Assembly (NCBI RefSeq): GCF_001904635.1
Contig: NZ_MRCB01000009.1
Span: 89,744 to 153,743, forward strand
Source: Hydrococcus rivularis NIES-593
GTDB lineage: Bacteria; Cyanobacteriota; Cyanobacteriia; Cyanobacteriales; Microcystaceae
Length of the DNA stretch: 64,000 bases
Reading direction: 5' to 3'
Positions within the stretch are counted from its first letter, which is position 1; the number at the start of each line of letters is the position of its first letter. Of this stretch, positions 44,076 through 53,889 are shown one piece after another. A program made the position numbers and the translations under genes. The notes under the pieces were generated by a model. It was not told the DNA's origin. It made no database searches and worked only from the letters and a program-made list of their open reading frames with translations.

Positions 44076-44246
44076 TTAATTGATTAGATCTTGACGAAAA
44101 AATTTTGAATGGATAACTGGTATCTTGTGTTCTAAAGACTGACAAATCACTGGCATTTCTTGCCGACAATAAGGACAAAACCAGTAAATGCCCGTTCGAT
44201 TAATTTGACGAAGTAGCTTATCCTTGCAACAAGGGCAATAATTCAT
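44076..44246 (-). CDS. 56-residue zinc-ribbon protein, first gene of the isiB operon
   Basis: ATG 44246 follows AGGAGC and opens a 56-codon frame encoding MNYCPCCKDKLLRQINRTGI and YWFCPYCRQEMPVI before a hydrophilic tail. The two CPxC knuckles spaced about 20 residues apart make a zinc ribbon. Similar CPxC...GIYWFC...CRQEMP sequences are frequent in cyanobacteria. It ends 11 bp before isiB. The function is not known; nucleic-acid or protein binding is typical for such ribbons. Confidence 0.72.
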   Translation of the reverse strand: MNYCPCCKDKLLRQINRTGIYWFCPYCRQEMPVICQSLEHKIPVIHSKFFRQDLIN

Positions 44247-44271
44247 AATTAGTTACTGCTCCTATAATCAT

Positions 44272-44295
44272 TGAGGAATGAATTAATTCATCTCA
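44272..44295. promoter_or_regulatory. palindrome upstream of the isiB operon
   Basis: ATGAATTAATTCAT (44278-44291) is a perfect 14-bp palindrome, extended by TGAG and CTCA arms, about 32 bp before the zinc-ribbon start codon. It could be an operator in the leader. It matches the Fur consensus only weakly. A second hairpin (GGTTAGG/CCTAACC, 44391-44416) lies upstream. Confidence 0.35.
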
Positions 44296-44779
44296 GAAAA
44301 ACTAAGTTAATAGCTAGTATCTCTAGGAAAATAAGAAAGAAAAAAAGAATCGATCGCGCCTTTTTTTGCTACCTTTCTTGAGAAATCCTGGGTTAGGCTA
44401 CCGGAAACTCCTAACCTAAAAATAGAAGAGGAGAACGCTATAAAATTAGATTAAACTTATTGCAATTAATTGTCAACTATTTAAAAAAAATAGTTTGTTA
44501 ACAAAAGAACAATTGGCTGTCAGCTATTAGTTGAAAGTTTCTTGTTTAAATAACTTAATTTCGTCAAGAAATCAATTTGGTTCAAAACTAAAGTTTGTTG
44601 CAATTCAGTTCTGGCACTATTCTCAACAACCGCTCTTGTAAAGAAGACTAAATAGTAATTTCATATCTAGTCTGCTTGAATGTTATCAATAAGGTTGACA
44701 CTCCTGATATGGGGACGGGAGACGCGGAGATTTTTTATTACCACTAATTATCCATACTTGCTATCACTTTATTTTAATG

Positions 44780-44885
44780 GAGTTAAGCTTTGAGCCTAGA
44801 ACTAAAGTTCTAGGCTTTGATGCCAAAGGTGCAAGATCTCAGTTAAACGGACTTTAGCCTCTCAGACCGAGAATTTATTCTCTGT
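44780..44885. repeat. palindromic repeat cluster in the isi intergenic gap
   Basis: The 641-bp gap 44247-44887 holds no further gene. Next to the CP43'-PsaL gene end are the palindromes CCTAGAACTAAAGTTCTAGG and GAGAATTTATTCTC, with AAACGGACTTTAGCC between them. It is related to the clusters at 19340 and 54490. It may act as a transcript end for the CP43'-PsaL gene. Confidence 0.55.
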
Positions 44886-44887
44886 TG

Positions 44888-46399
44888 CTAGATTTTTCCA
44901 GTCGCTATTGTTTGCAAAACTCCCAAATTATCTAACAGCAAATAAGCAAAAATTGCCCCACCAACACCCCCGACTAAAAACGCACCAGAAAATTGGCTCC
45001 ATCCATCGACAGTCTTAAGAGAATCGGGGACATTTGGAACAGAAGTTGAATAAGTTAATCTATCTTTTGATAGCTCTTTTTTAAAAGAAACTGTGCCATA
45101 GATAGACAAACAAATAGTCATAATGACAATTAAGGTACAAGCAGAAATTAAGCCGATTAAATTGGCTTGTTCTGTATCGCGTAGCGGTCCTAATTTAATA
45201 AAAGGACCAAGGATAAAATATCCGTGTGCCATGCCAATTTCTAATCCCCTAGCGAGAGGAGAAAGACCAGCCCGATAAATCGGTAAATTCTTCAGCAAAA
45301 AGAGCGTAAAATCGGAGGAATTCACTGGAGTTGAAAGATTGCCCGTATAGGGACTACCTGCAAGTTTAATTACCGTATCGCCCCTCTGGAAATCAAATCC
45401 TGCTGCTTCCCCTCTGGCACGAATAGCATGCCAAATATGACCAAAAAGAAACAGAACTGCGAGAACGAAATGAAACGTTGCCAACCAACCGCGTGCCGAG
45501 ATATTTCCAGTACTGGTTTCAATTATGCCAACAGGCCCATAAAAGACTTCAGGATAGACGGTATTATTGACACTGACAAAGTAGGCGGCTAAAAATCCCA
45601 TGTAAGCGATCGCGCCTAAACTATAAGATAGATAAGCTTCTCCAGAATAAATCAACACTCGACGCGCCCAAGCTAGCGGTTTCGTTGCAATATGCCAGAA
45701 GCCACCCAGCATGCAAAGCAAACCAACCCAGATATGACCCCCGACGACATCTTCAAGATTATCAACAGCTGCCATACCTTGGGCATCCGATGCACCAAAC
45801 AAATAGCCAAAAATCTTGATGGGATTAATAGTCGGGTTAGCAATCATTCGTACCTCACCAGCAGCACCCGTCCAGGGGTCGAATAGTCCGCCCCAAAACA
45901 TCGCTTTAAACACTAGCAAAAATGCACCGATGCCGAGAAAAATGAGGTGAATACCAATAATGGTCGTCATTTTATCCCCATTTTTCCAGTCATAACCAAA
46001 AAATCCGGCAAAGGTGCGATTTTCCTCCAGCACGTCCGGTCCTAATAAGGCATGGTAGATGCCACCAGCACCTAACACAGCCGAAGAAATTAGATGCAAT
46101 ACCCCGATAACAAAATAAGGATAGGTGTCAACAATTTCACCTCCTACACCTACCCCAAAGCCTAAAGTCGCTAGATGAGGCAATAATATTAACCCTTGTT
46201 CGTATATCGGCAAGTCAGGATTGTAGTGAGATATCTCGAATAAGGTCATCGCTCCTGCCCACAAAACAATTAAACCTGCATGAGCAACATGCGCTCCTAA
46301 CAACTTACCCGATAAATCCACAAAACGGGCGTTTCCAGCCCACCAGCCCACATTGGGAATTCGCCCGCGATAGGGACTTTCCTCAATCACTGCCGTCAT
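44888..46399 (-). CDS. IsiA/CP43'-type protein fused to a PsaL domain
   Basis: I place the start at the ATG at 46399 ([20 protein letters not shown]), behind AAGGAGG. Residues 1-~345 are a six-helix CP43'/IsiA antenna without the large lumenal loop, with [20 protein letters not shown] and paired helix histidines. Residues ~350-503 match PsaL, the photosystem I trimer subunit: [39 protein letters not shown] and two more helices. Similar fusions are known in some cyanobacterial isi clusters and are thought to join the antenna to PSI lacking its own PsaL. It is 125 bp downstream of another isiA-like gene. Confidence 0.93.
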   Translation of the reverse strand: MTAVIEESPYRGRIPNVGWWAGNARFVDLSGKLLGAHVAHAGLIVLWAGAMTLFEISHYNPDLPIYEQGLILLPHLATLGFGVGVGGEIVDTYPYFVIGVLHLISSAVLGAGGIYHALLGPDVLEENRTFAGFFGYDWKNGDKMTTIIGIHLIFLGIGAFLLVFKAMFWGGLFDPWTGAAGEVRMIANPTINPIKIFGYLFGASDAQGMAAVDNLEDVVGGHIWVGLLCMLGGFWHIATKPLAWARRVLIYSGEAYLSYSLGAIAYMGFLAAYFVSVNNTVYPEVFYGPVGIIETSTGNISARGWLATFHFVLAVLFLFGHIWHAIRARGEAAGFDFQRGDTVIKLAGSPYTGNLSTPVNSSDFTLFLLKNLPIYRAGLSPLARGLEIGMAHGYFILGPFIKLGPLRDTEQANLIGLISACTLIVIMTICLSIYGTVSFKKELSKDRLTYSTSVPNVPDSLKTVDGWSQFSGAFLVGGVGGAIFAYLLLDNLGVLQTIATGKI

Positions 46400-46524
46400 T
46401 TGTTTTAACCTCCTTCGCGTAAACTTCTGCAATTGGTAATAAATCTGCTTTTGTTAACGATTTAGCCCTCACCTTCGGAGAGGGGTGCCCATTAGGGCAG
46501 GGTGAGATCAAAGAGGATTTAGCA

Positions 46525-47586
46525 TTAATTCGTTGGTTCATAGTTAACCATCGTCGGATTGACTCGACCTTTCTGAAAATCAAAACCAGCCGCCCGCAAA
46601 GCGTGCCAAATATGCCCTTGCAGGAAAAAGAACGCCAACCAAAAATGCGTGTTTGCCAACCAAGTGCGCGATGAGACAACTTCAGGATTGTCGAGAGAAA
46701 AATAAGGAAAAAGACTCAACTTAACCGACAGTGGCGCACCGTAGAATACCTCTGGATAAACCGTCGTATTGATAGAAACAAAGTAAGCAGCAATAAACCC
46801 CATCAGCGCCAGCGCACCTAAACTATAGGAAAGGTAAGCCTCTCCCGACCACACAAACAGCCGATGCGTCCAGCGAAAAGGTTTAGTAACGATGTGCCAG
46901 ATACCCCCAGTAATGCAGATTGCACCTATCCAGATATGACCGCCAATAACATCCTCTAAGTTATCAACGCCAGCAATCCAGTTTCTCTCAACCGCACCGA
47001 AGAGATAGCCAAAAATAACACCTGGATTGAGAGTGGGATTGGTGACTTCTCGCACGTTCTCAATTGCTGGGTCGTAGATGCCCCCAAAAAACATCGCTTT
47101 CGCTACCAATAGCAGCGCCCCCAATCCCAACAAGATTAGGTGAATGCCAAGAATAGTAGTCATCTTGTTGCCGTCTTTCCAGTCGTAACCAAAAAACGAA
47201 AATTGGGTTTCTAGATATTCTGGTCCAAACAAAACGTGAAAAATCCCGCCAAATCCTAAAAAGGCGGAGGAAATTAGATGTAACGAACCAATGACAAAGT
47301 AAGAATAAGTATTGACAATTTGCCCCCCTTCTCCGACACCGAAACCTAATGTAGCGAGGTGAGGAAGTAAGATTAACCCTTGCTCGTACATAGGTCGTGC
47401 GAGATCGAAATGGGTAATTTCAAACAGCGTCATTGCCCCCGCCCAGAAAACAATTAAACCTGCATGGGCAACGTGAGCGCCTAGCAATCGACCTGACATA
47501 TCGGTAAAGCGGGCATTTCCTGCCCACCATGGAATATCGTTATTGCCTTGCTCTATCAAGCGCGGACTTTCAGAAACTGCGGTCAC
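46525..47586 (-). CDS. IsiA-family chlorophyll protein, second paralogue
   Basis: The 353-residue protein starts at GTG 47586, preceded by AGGAGGTCTATCGCC. It has the six-helix CP43' pattern: [60 protein letters not shown] and the end [19 protein letters not shown]. It binds chlorophyll a and should serve as an accessory antenna or quencher. It is divergent from canonical isiA and upstream of the PsaL fusion on the same strand. Confidence 0.93.
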   Translation of the reverse strand: MTAVSESPRLIEQGNNDIPWWAGNARFTDMSGRLLGAHVAHAGLIVFWAGAMTLFEITHFDLARPMYEQGLILLPHLATLGFGVGEGGQIVNTYSYFVIGSLHLISSAFLGFGGIFHVLFGPEYLETQFSFFGYDWKDGNKMTTILGIHLILLGLGALLLVAKAMFFGGIYDPAIENVREVTNPTLNPGVIFGYLFGAVERNWIAGVDNLEDVIGGHIWIGAICITGGIWHIVTKPFRWTHRLFVWSGEAYLSYSLGALALMGFIAAYFVSINTTVYPEVFYGAPLSVKLSLFPYFSLDNPEVVSSRTWLANTHFWLAFFFLQGHIWHALRAAGFDFQKGRVNPTMVNYEPTN

Positions 47587-47669
47587 GGCGATAGACCTCC
47601 TCGTCAGCTTTATTGAAAATAAAAATCAATAAGTTTATCTTTTTAAGCTTATGACATCTTGAAATTTAT

Positions 47670-47684
47670 TGAAAGTTATTTTCA
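47670..47684. promoter_or_regulatory. candidate Fur box in the divergent isi promoter region
   Basis: TGAAAGTTATTTTCA is an inverted repeat that matches 11 of 14 informative positions of the 7-1-7 Fur box TGATAAT-N-ATTATCA. It lies in the 308-bp gap between the two divergent IsiA-type genes. Repression by FurA with iron is established for isiA in other cyanobacteria; binding here is inferred. Confidence 0.45.
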
Positions 47685-47894
47685 TTTAGATTAGAAAAAT
47701 TGATAAGCTTAACTTTAATTCACAAGTCAAGTTAATGGAATCAATCGCATTATGTAACCAGCTTTACAGAAGCTTGCCGCTCTCAAATCCTAGTAGCTTA
47801 TTAAAAATTATTACTAATAACTTTGAATTTTAATAGCAATAAGGCACAATCGAGCAATGAAACTTAATCTTCTTTCTGAATTGGAGGTACCATC

Positions 47895-48992
47895 TTGCAG
47901 ACATACGGAAATCCTGATGTGAAATATGACTGGTGGGCTGGTAATGCTCGCTTTGCCAACCTATCTGGTCTCTTTATCGCTGCCCATGCCGCCCAAGCTG
48001 CTTTAATCGTCTTTTGGGCAGGAGCATTTACGCTCTTTGAAATCTCCAGATATTCTCCTGATATACCAATGGGAGAACAAGGATTGATTCTCCTCCCCCA
48101 CCTAGCAACTTTGGGCTGGGGTGTTAGTAAAGGTGGTCAGGTAGTTGATACCTATCCCTATTTTGTTGTAGGTGCGATACACCTCATTTCATCTGCCGTT
48201 CTTGGTGCAGGGGCGCTATTCCACACGTTTAAAGGCGAAAGCGACTTAAAGCAAGCCTCTGGTAATGCGCGTAAATTCCACTTCGAGTGGAACGACCCCA
48301 AACAACTCGGTTTGATTTTAGGACATCATTTATTATTTCTCGGCGCAGGTGCTTTGCTGCTCGTTGCTAAAGCGATGTTTTGGGGCGGACTGTACGACTC
48401 CACTATCGGCGAAGTTCGCGTCGTCACCGATCCGACTCTTAACCCCTTAACTATCTACGGCTATCAGACCCATTTTGCCTCGGTCAATAACCTGGAGGAT
48501 TTAGTTGGCGGTCATATCTATGTCGGGATTCTCCTGATTGCTGGCGGGGTTTGGCATATCATTACCCCTCCTTTGGAATGGGCGAAGAAGCTATTAATTT
48601 TCTCTGGCGAGGCAATTCTGTCTTATTCTCTCGGCGGCATTGCTTTAGCTGGATTTGTAGCTGCCTACTTCTGTGCGGTCAATACTCTTGCCTATCCGCC
48701 CGAATTTTATGGTCCCGTTCTCCAAATCAAATTGGGAGTCGTACCCTATTTCGCGGATACGGTGGACTTGCCTCTGGGCACTCATACGGCACGCTGTTGG
48801 CTAGCGAATGCTCATTTCTTCTTGGCATTTTTCTTCCTGCAAGGACATCTGTGGCACGCACTGCGGGCGATTGGATTCGATTTTAGAAGAATTACTCAGG
48901 CGCTGGATAATATGGGCACTCCCCAAGCTGGTTCTCCTGTGGTTAGCAAGCCAGTGTCTACTCCAGCCGCAGCTTCGGCTGAAGGTCGATAA
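47895..48992 (+). CDS. isiA: iron-stress chlorophyll protein IsiA (canonical)
   Basis: The protein opens [20 protein letters not shown], the standard IsiA start, but the codon is TTG at 47895, supported by GGAGGTACCATC upstream. The 365 residues hold six helices with chlorophyll-ligand histidines, [20 protein letters not shown] and [20 protein letters not shown] short Pro/Ala-rich tail follows the last helix and is longer than usual. IsiA forms rings around PSI during iron limitation. A hairpin and a second paralogue follow. Confidence 0.95.
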   Translation: MQTYGNPDVKYDWWAGNARFANLSGLFIAAHAAQAALIVFWAGAFTLFEISRYSPDIPMGEQGLILLPHLATLGWGVSKGGQVVDTYPYFVVGAIHLISSAVLGAGALFHTFKGESDLKQASGNARKFHFEWNDPKQLGLILGHHLLFLGAGALLLVAKAMFWGGLYDSTIGEVRVVTDPTLNPLTIYGYQTHFASVNNLEDLVGGHIYVGILLIAGGVWHIITPPLEWAKKLLIFSGEAILSYSLGGIALAGFVAAYFCAVNTLAYPPEFYGPVLQIKLGVVPYFADTVDLPLGTHTARCWLANAHFFLAFFFLQGHLWHALRAIGFDFRRITQALDNMGTPQAGSPVVSKPVSTPAAASAEGR

Positions 48993-49018
48993 GCAATTTT
49001 TCTTACACCTTAACTAAA

Positions 49019-49035
49019 GGGGGCAAATTGCCCCC
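49019..49035 (+). terminator. GC-rich hairpin between isiA and the next isiA-like gene
   Basis: GGGGGCAAATTGCCCCC is a perfect palindrome followed by GTTTC, located 27 bp after the isiA stop. It could partly terminate or stabilise the isiA transcript, leaving less message for the next gene. Confidence 0.55.
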
Positions 49036-49083
49036 GTTTCTAGAAATCAATAAACAAATACTAACGCGAGGAGGTATATACTT

Positions 49084-50133
49084 GTGACAACGACTGGAAT
49101 GCGTGCATCTGGGGCGCGCGACTGGAGTTGGCTATCGGGTAACGCCCGTCTCATCGATCTGTCAGGGCAATTGCTGGGCGCGCATATCGCTCATGCTGGC
49201 TTGATTATGTTTTGGGCGGGATCGGTTACGCTGATAGAAGTAACAAAGTTTGTTCCCGACAAAGCCATGTCCGACCAAGGATTACTTTTACTTCCCAATT
49301 TAGCCAGACTCGGTTGGGGAGTAGGTTCCGGTGGGACGATTACAGACACCTATCCCTATTTCGTTATTGGAATTTTTCATTTAGTTGCCTCGGCAGTTTT
49401 AGGAGCAGGCGGTCTTTTTCACGTCTTTAGAGGTCCATCTATCTTAAAAAATGGGGGAGCAAATGCCAAGAAATTTCACTATGAATGGAGCGATCCCAAG
49501 CAATTAAGCTTAATTTTAGGGCATCATCTCATTTTTCTCGGTATGGCGGCGCTTTTGTTTGTCGCCAAAGCGATGTTCTTTGGGGGAATTTACGATCCTG
49601 CCGTGGGAGAAGTTCATCTTGTCGCTAACCCAACTATCGATCCGTTTACCATTTTTGACTATCTCTTTGGTTTTGCCGATGGACGGTGGAATCCGCTAGG
49701 AATGGCGGCGGTCAACAATTTAGAAGATATCATCGGCGGTCATATTTGGGTGGGCGCTATGTGTATTGCTGGCGGTGTATGGCACATTACGACTGAACCT
49801 TTTCAGTGGATTAAAGGCGCTTTCGTTTTCAACGGACACGGAATTCTCTCCTACAGTCTGGCAGGAGTAGCACTGATGGCGTTTACGTCTTGCTATTTTG
49901 TGGCTTTTAACGATACCGTCTTCCCGCCTGAATTTTACGGTGCGGATCGCACTCAGTTTGCCTTCGTTCAGTTTGCACTGTGCCTGACTTTCTTAGGAGG
50001 TCACATTTGGCACGCTTTCAAAGCGCGATCGCAAGCTATCGAGCTGCGCGATAATTTTTATGCGTTTCTAGTAGGTTTTCTCGGACTCGCCATCCTAGTC
50101 ATCTCATTAGTGCTGCTTTCTTTTAGACCCTAA
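49084..50133 (+). CDS. IsiA-family chlorophyll protein, fourth paralogue
   Basis: The 349-residue protein starts at GTG 49084, behind GAGGAGGTATATACTT. It has the CP43' helices with [40 protein letters not shown] and [19 protein letters not shown]. It is less similar to IsiA than its neighbours: [20 protein letters not shown] replaces the usual LPHLATLG, so a His in that lumenal segment is lost. An extra hydrophobic segment ([20 protein letters not shown]) follows the sixth helix. It is transcribed with isiA. Confidence 0.9.
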   Translation: MTTTGMRASGARDWSWLSGNARLIDLSGQLLGAHIAHAGLIMFWAGSVTLIEVTKFVPDKAMSDQGLLLLPNLARLGWGVGSGGTITDTYPYFVIGIFHLVASAVLGAGGLFHVFRGPSILKNGGANAKKFHYEWSDPKQLSLILGHHLIFLGMAALLFVAKAMFFGGIYDPAVGEVHLVANPTIDPFTIFDYLFGFADGRWNPLGMAAVNNLEDIIGGHIWVGAMCIAGGVWHITTEPFQWIKGAFVFNGHGILSYSLAGVALMAFTSCYFVAFNDTVFPPEFYGADRTQFAFVQFALCLTFLGGHIWHAFKARSQAIELRDNFYAFLVGFLGLAILVISLVLLSFRP

Positions 50134-50146
50134 CTATAGATTGTCT

Positions 50147-50174
50147 GTGCCTAGAAACCCCGATTTCTAGGCAC
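50147..50174 (+). terminator. strong hairpin after the isiA operon
   Basis: GTGCCTAGAAA pairs perfectly with TTTCTAGGCAC over 11 bp, with a 6-base loop, 14 bp beyond the stop of the fourth IsiA-type gene. It lacks a long T run, so it may act with other factors. Confidence 0.6.
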
Positions 50175-50297
50175 AAATTGGCAAGCTAGGCATTACCCAA
50201 GAAAGGCTAGTTACCTCCTCCCAACGCCAAACCTCCTGTCGTCGGCTATGGCGTGGGCTTCCATCCCTCACGATATAGCATTTCTAGATCGGCACTT

Positions 50298-50416
50298 ATA
50301 TCATTTTTCATTCATTAATGACAGAGATGGTCGATTGCCCCCACCCAAACCAGTGCCCCCACCCAAACCAGGAGAAGGGAAAAAGATGTCGATCGCGAAA
50401 ACCTGAAAATTGGTAT
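50298..50416. repeat. MITE-like repeat family 1, copy C, inside a tnpB remnant
   Basis: The ends ATATCATTTTTCA and TGAAAATTGGTAT are conserved. The centre differs: a CCCCCACCCAAACCAG unit is doubled in place of the usual palindrome. The right end breaks the reading frame of the adjacent tnpB remnant, so the element went in after that gene was present. Confidence 0.72.
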
Positions 50417-50555
50417 TACTTGGCAGAGTTTTCAGAAATTTAGGACGTTCGACTGTAGAACCGTCGCTAGTAGTCAGGAATTTTTCAAGTCCGAGGTTAA
50501 TTCCAATAGCGCGTCCATGTATTGGAACATCAGGAATCGACACCTTAGATGAAAT
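50417..50555 (-). pseudogene. tnpB (IS200/IS605) fragment
   Basis: On the minus strand the frame reads VSIPDVPIHGRAIGINLGLE followed by KFLTTSDGSTVERPKFLKTL. This is the first RuvC motif region of TnpB (GIxLGLxxFLTTSDG), with the usual catalytic Asp replaced by Asn. The rest is missing and the 3' side is cut by MITE copy C. TnpB is the transposon-encoded RNA-guided nuclease ancestor of Cas12; this fragment is dead. Confidence 0.75.
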
Positions 50556-50695
50556 AGTTACGACGCTGTACGCGTAGCATGAGCGTTGGGTAGTTTACGC
50601 TATAGTCGTGCGATCGGCTTTGCTGCTGCCCAAAGGGCGATCGCGCTAAAAATTCCCTTAGCCTAGCGTCTCGTACAACAACTAGATGAGAATCT

Positions 50696-50723
50696 CTTTA
50701 AACAACAAAAAGGTTGTTTAAAG
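50696..50723. promoter_or_regulatory. 11-bp perfect inverted repeat upstream of feoA
   Basis: CTTTAAACAAC (50696-50706) and GTTGTTTAAAG (50713-50723) are perfect complements around six bases. The stem is 120 bp before the FeoA start. It could be a regulator site or a terminator for the opposite side. No clear Fur box was seen in this leader. Confidence 0.4.
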
Positions 50724-50845
50724 CGATGAGTACCGATTTTCTTTAAGTTTTGCGATCGAGATGTTAAATTAATCTCAAGATTTTCTAGAAAAATTATATA
50801 GCTTATTTACAATTATTGGCAAGTAGTTGTTAAGTAAGGTCTGGC

Positions 50846-51511
50846 ATGGACGACGACCCAAACAACCGACCCAGAAAATCGCACGAAAATCGCCACGGTT
50901 GGGAATTTACCTTCATAGAAGAAACCTTAGACATTGAATCTGAAACAAGCGAGTCGGTAGAACTTGCGCCGGAGTTTAGCGAGAGCAACTCAGCGATCGA
51001 GCAAGTCTTTCCCTTAACGACCACCCAAGTCGGCGATCGCGTGTGGATTGTAGGCTTTAGCGGCAAAGGTGGAATCAGTCGCCTGCTCAGTTTGGGATTG
51101 ATTCCAGGAGCCGAAGTGGAGGTAATTAGTTGTACTCCAGGCGGATCGGTCATTGTCAAATTTCAGAACAATCGCCTCGGTTTAGGAGCAGGGATGGCCA
51201 ATCGAGTCCTAGTTACGGATAATCCCGTTTTTAAAACTCGGAGGAAGGAACGTCAAATGAATGCGGACACCAGTATCCACTTACAGGATCTACCTGTGGG
51301 GGCGAGAGGTCGCGTCGTCGGTTATGAGCAATCGGGTGGCGGCTATAAAAGAAAACTGCTGTCAATGGGACTGACACCGGGTATAGAATTCAAAGTCATT
51401 CGTCACGCTCCCCTAGGCGACCCCGTAGAAATCGAGGTGCGGGGTTTTAAACTCAGCCTTCGCAAACAAGAAGCCGATGCTTTGATTGTAGAGGAGGTAG
51501 ACAATGCCTGA
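50846..51511 (+). CDS. feoA: tandem FeoA-domain protein
   Basis: The 221-residue protein has a polar N-terminal extension (~55 residues) and two FeoA/SH3-like domains. The first (~56-130) has GDRVWIVGFSGKGGISRLLS and LGLIPGAEVEVI. The second (~145-215) has GARGRVVGYEQSGGGYKRKL, LSMGLTPGIEFKVI and a closing VEIEVRGFKLSLRKQEA. FeoA is usually one such domain (~75 residues). It regulates or scaffolds FeoB in ferrous iron uptake. It overlaps feoB by 8 bp. Confidence 0.93.
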   Translation: MDDDPNNRPRKSHENRHGWEFTFIEETLDIESETSESVELAPEFSESNSAIEQVFPLTTTQVGDRVWIVGFSGKGGISRLLSLGLIPGAEVEVISCTPGGSVIVKFQNNRLGLGAGMANRVLVTDNPVFKTRRKERQMNADTSIHLQDLPVGARGRVVGYEQSGGGYKRKLLSMGLTPGIEFKVIRHAPLGDPVEIEVRGFKLSLRKQEADALIVEEVDNA

Positions 51512-53876
51512 GACAAAGACCTTGACCATCGGACTGGCGGGCAATCCCAACTGCGGTAAAACGACCCTCTTTAACGCCTTAACGGGAGCCAATCAACGAG
51601 TAGGGAACTGGCCGGGGGTAACGGTCGAACGCAAAGAAGGCAGCTATCGCTACAACGGCAACGCGATCGCGGTTGTTGACTTACCTGGGGTCTATTCCTT
51701 AGATGCAGAAGATGAAGAGACGAGTTTAGATGAATTGGTGGCGCGAGATTATCTTTTGTCTGGAGAAGCCGATTTAATTGTCAATATCGTCGATGCTTCT
51801 AACTTAGAGCGCAATCTTTACCTGACTACTCAGATGCTGGAAATGGGCGTGCCGATGGTAATCGCGCTCAACATGATCGATGTAGCTAGAAAACAGGGAC
51901 TACGCATCGATCCGGCAGTGCTATCAGAGCGTTTGGGCTGTCCCGTTATCCCTACCGTCGCTTCGCGGGAAGAGGGAATAGAAATTCTCAAGGAAATCAT
52001 CGCTCGCCAGGCCAGCAATCCCAGCCGTCTCGATCGCTACGTTGCTTATCCAGCCGTCATCGAAGAAGCGATCGCATCCCTACTTCCCTGGCTAATAGAA
52101 CGCAGTCCTCAAGGGACAGTCGCACCGCGCTGGCAGGCTATTAAACTCCTGACCTACGATAATACAGCCATCCCCGCTGCCGGAGGCAGGGAGTTAGAAA
52201 AGCTAGTGGTCGAACATCGCCGCCAGATCCATCAGGTACTGGGAGAAGATATCGATATCATCATTGCCGATAGTCGCTATGGCTTTATCCACCAAATTGC
52301 TACGGGAGCGGTAGAACATTCCCAGGAAATCAAAGCCAATATTTCCGACAAAATCGATCGCGTGGTTCTCAATCGCTGGTTAGGAATTCCGATCTTTTTG
52401 TGTGTCATGTATTTGATGTTCCTGTTTACGATTAACATCAGCAGTGCCTTTATCGATTTCTTTGACATTGCAGCAGGAACGATCTTCGTCGATGGCTTCG
52501 GCGCACTGCTGAGCAAAATCAGTACGCCAGAATGGTTGAAAGTTCTCCTTGCCGATGGGGCTGGCGGTGGTATTCAGACGGTTTCTACCTTTATTCCCGT
52601 CATCGGATTTCTTTTCCTGTTCCTCTCCTTTCTAGAAGACTCCGGTTACATGGCGCGAGCGGCTTTTGTCATGGATCGATTCATGCGTTTTATCGGTCTT
52701 CCCGGCAAATCCTTCGTGCCAATGTTGGTAGGGTTTGGCTGTAATGTCCCTGCGATTATGGCGACTCGTACCTTAGAAAATCAACGCGATCGCTTGATGA
52801 CGATTGCCATGAATCCCTTTATGTCCTGCGGCGCGAGATTGCCCGTCTACGCGCTTTTTGCCGCCGCTTTTTTCCCTGTTGCCGGACAAAATGTTGTCTT
52901 TGGTCTCTACTTGGTTGGCATTGCGATCGCGATTTTTACGGGGTTGGTTCTCAAAAATACCCTCCTCCAAGGACAAGCATCGCCTTTTATTATGGAACTG
53001 CCTCCCTACCATCTACCCCGCCTTAAAGGGGTGCTATTGCGTACCTGGGAGCGACTGAAAGGGTTTATGGTGCGTGCGGGGAAGGTCATCGTCGCGATGG
53101 TAATCGTACTGACCCTATTAGGCTCTATCGGGACTGATGGCTCCTTTGGCAACGACAACAGCGAAAAATCCGTTCTCAGTTCCATGAGTCGCACAATTAC
53201 GCCTGCCTTTGCCCCGATGGGATTAGAACAAGACAACTGGCCCGCCACTGTGGGAATTTTTACGGGGGTTTTGGCAAAAGAAGCGATGGTGGGCACTCTG
53301 GACTCGATTTATGGCAACCTTGCCCAACAAGACGCGATCGCGGCCGGACAAGCACCTAAAGAAGAAAGCTTCGACTTCTGGGGCGGTCTTGGAGAAGCTT
53401 TTGCGACTATTCCTGCTAATTTAGCAGAAGTTCCCGGTCAGCTACTCGATCCCCTCGGTTTAAATATTGGCGACGTACAAGATACTAACGTAGCTGCCGA
53501 GGAGCAAGAAGTCGCAGTAGGAACCTTTGGCGCGATGAGTAAGCGCTTTGACGGAAAAGTAGGGGCTTTTGCTTATTTATTGTTCGTATTGATGTATTTT
53601 CCCTGCGTTGCGGCTACAGGAACAGTCTATCGGGAAACCAATTTAAGATGGACGCTATTTGTAGCGGGATGGACGACGGGGTTGGCTTATTGGAGTGCGA
53701 CGATGTTTTATCAAATCGCAACTTTCTCACAGCATCCCGGTTCTTCTACGGCTTGGATCGTCGGACTGGCAGTTATCATGGTCGGTACTATTGCTGCGCT
53801 GAGAATAGCGCGACCCCTTTGTTTCCCGACACTTCAAACCCAGAAACGCGAGCGATCGCTTGTCAGTCGTCGATAG
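51504..53876 (+). CDS. feoB: ferrous iron transporter FeoB
   Basis: The 790-residue protein has the N-terminal GTPase domain (G1 in LAGNPNCGKTTLFNAL, G3 in VVDLPGVYSL, G4 in ALNMID) and a GDI-like helical domain to ~residue 270. The membrane part has two Gate motifs (LSFLEDSGYMARAAFVMDRF with VGFGCNVPAI, and GVLAKEAMVGTL) and CGARLPVYAL. It imports Fe2+ across the plasma membrane. The gene overlaps feoA and feoC, so all three are one operon, next to the iron-stress isi genes. Confidence 0.96.
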   Translation: MPETKTLTIGLAGNPNCGKTTLFNALTGANQRVGNWPGVTVERKEGSYRYNGNAIAVVDLPGVYSLDAEDEETSLDELVARDYLLSGEADLIVNIVDASNLERNLYLTTQMLEMGVPMVIALNMIDVARKQGLRIDPAVLSERLGCPVIPTVASREEGIEILKEIIARQASNPSRLDRYVAYPAVIEEAIASLLPWLIERSPQGTVAPRWQAIKLLTYDNTAIPAAGGRELEKLVVEHRRQIHQVLGEDIDIIIADSRYGFIHQIATGAVEHSQEIKANISDKIDRVVLNRWLGIPIFLCVMYLMFLFTINISSAFIDFFDIAAGTIFVDGFGALLSKISTPEWLKVLLADGAGGGIQTVSTFIPVIGFLFLFLSFLEDSGYMARAAFVMDRFMRFIGLPGKSFVPMLVGFGCNVPAIMATRTLENQRDRLMTIAMNPFMSCGARLPVYALFAAAFFPVAGQNVVFGLYLVGIAIAIFTGLVLKNTLLQGQASPFIMELPPYHLPRLKGVLLRTWERLKGFMVRAGKVIVAMVIVLTLLGSIGTDGSFGNDNSEKSVLSSMSRTITPAFAPMGLEQDNWPATVGIFTGVLAKEAMVGTLDSIYGNLAQQDAIAAGQAPKEESFDFWGGLGEAFATIPANLAEVPGQLLDPLGLNIGDVQDTNVAAEEQEVAVGTFGAMSKRFDGKVGAFAYLLFVLMYFPCVAATGTVYRETNLRWTLFVAGWTTGLAYWSATMFYQIATFSQHPGSSTAWIVGLAVIMVGTIAALRIARPLCFPTLQTQKRERSLVSRR

Positions 53877-53889
53877 CAAGACGCAAACT

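Noticed and set aside
50181..50297. possible 3' end of the tnpB gene beyond MITE copy C
   Set aside because: The minus-strand translation contains several stops and no recognisable RuvC III or zinc-finger residues.
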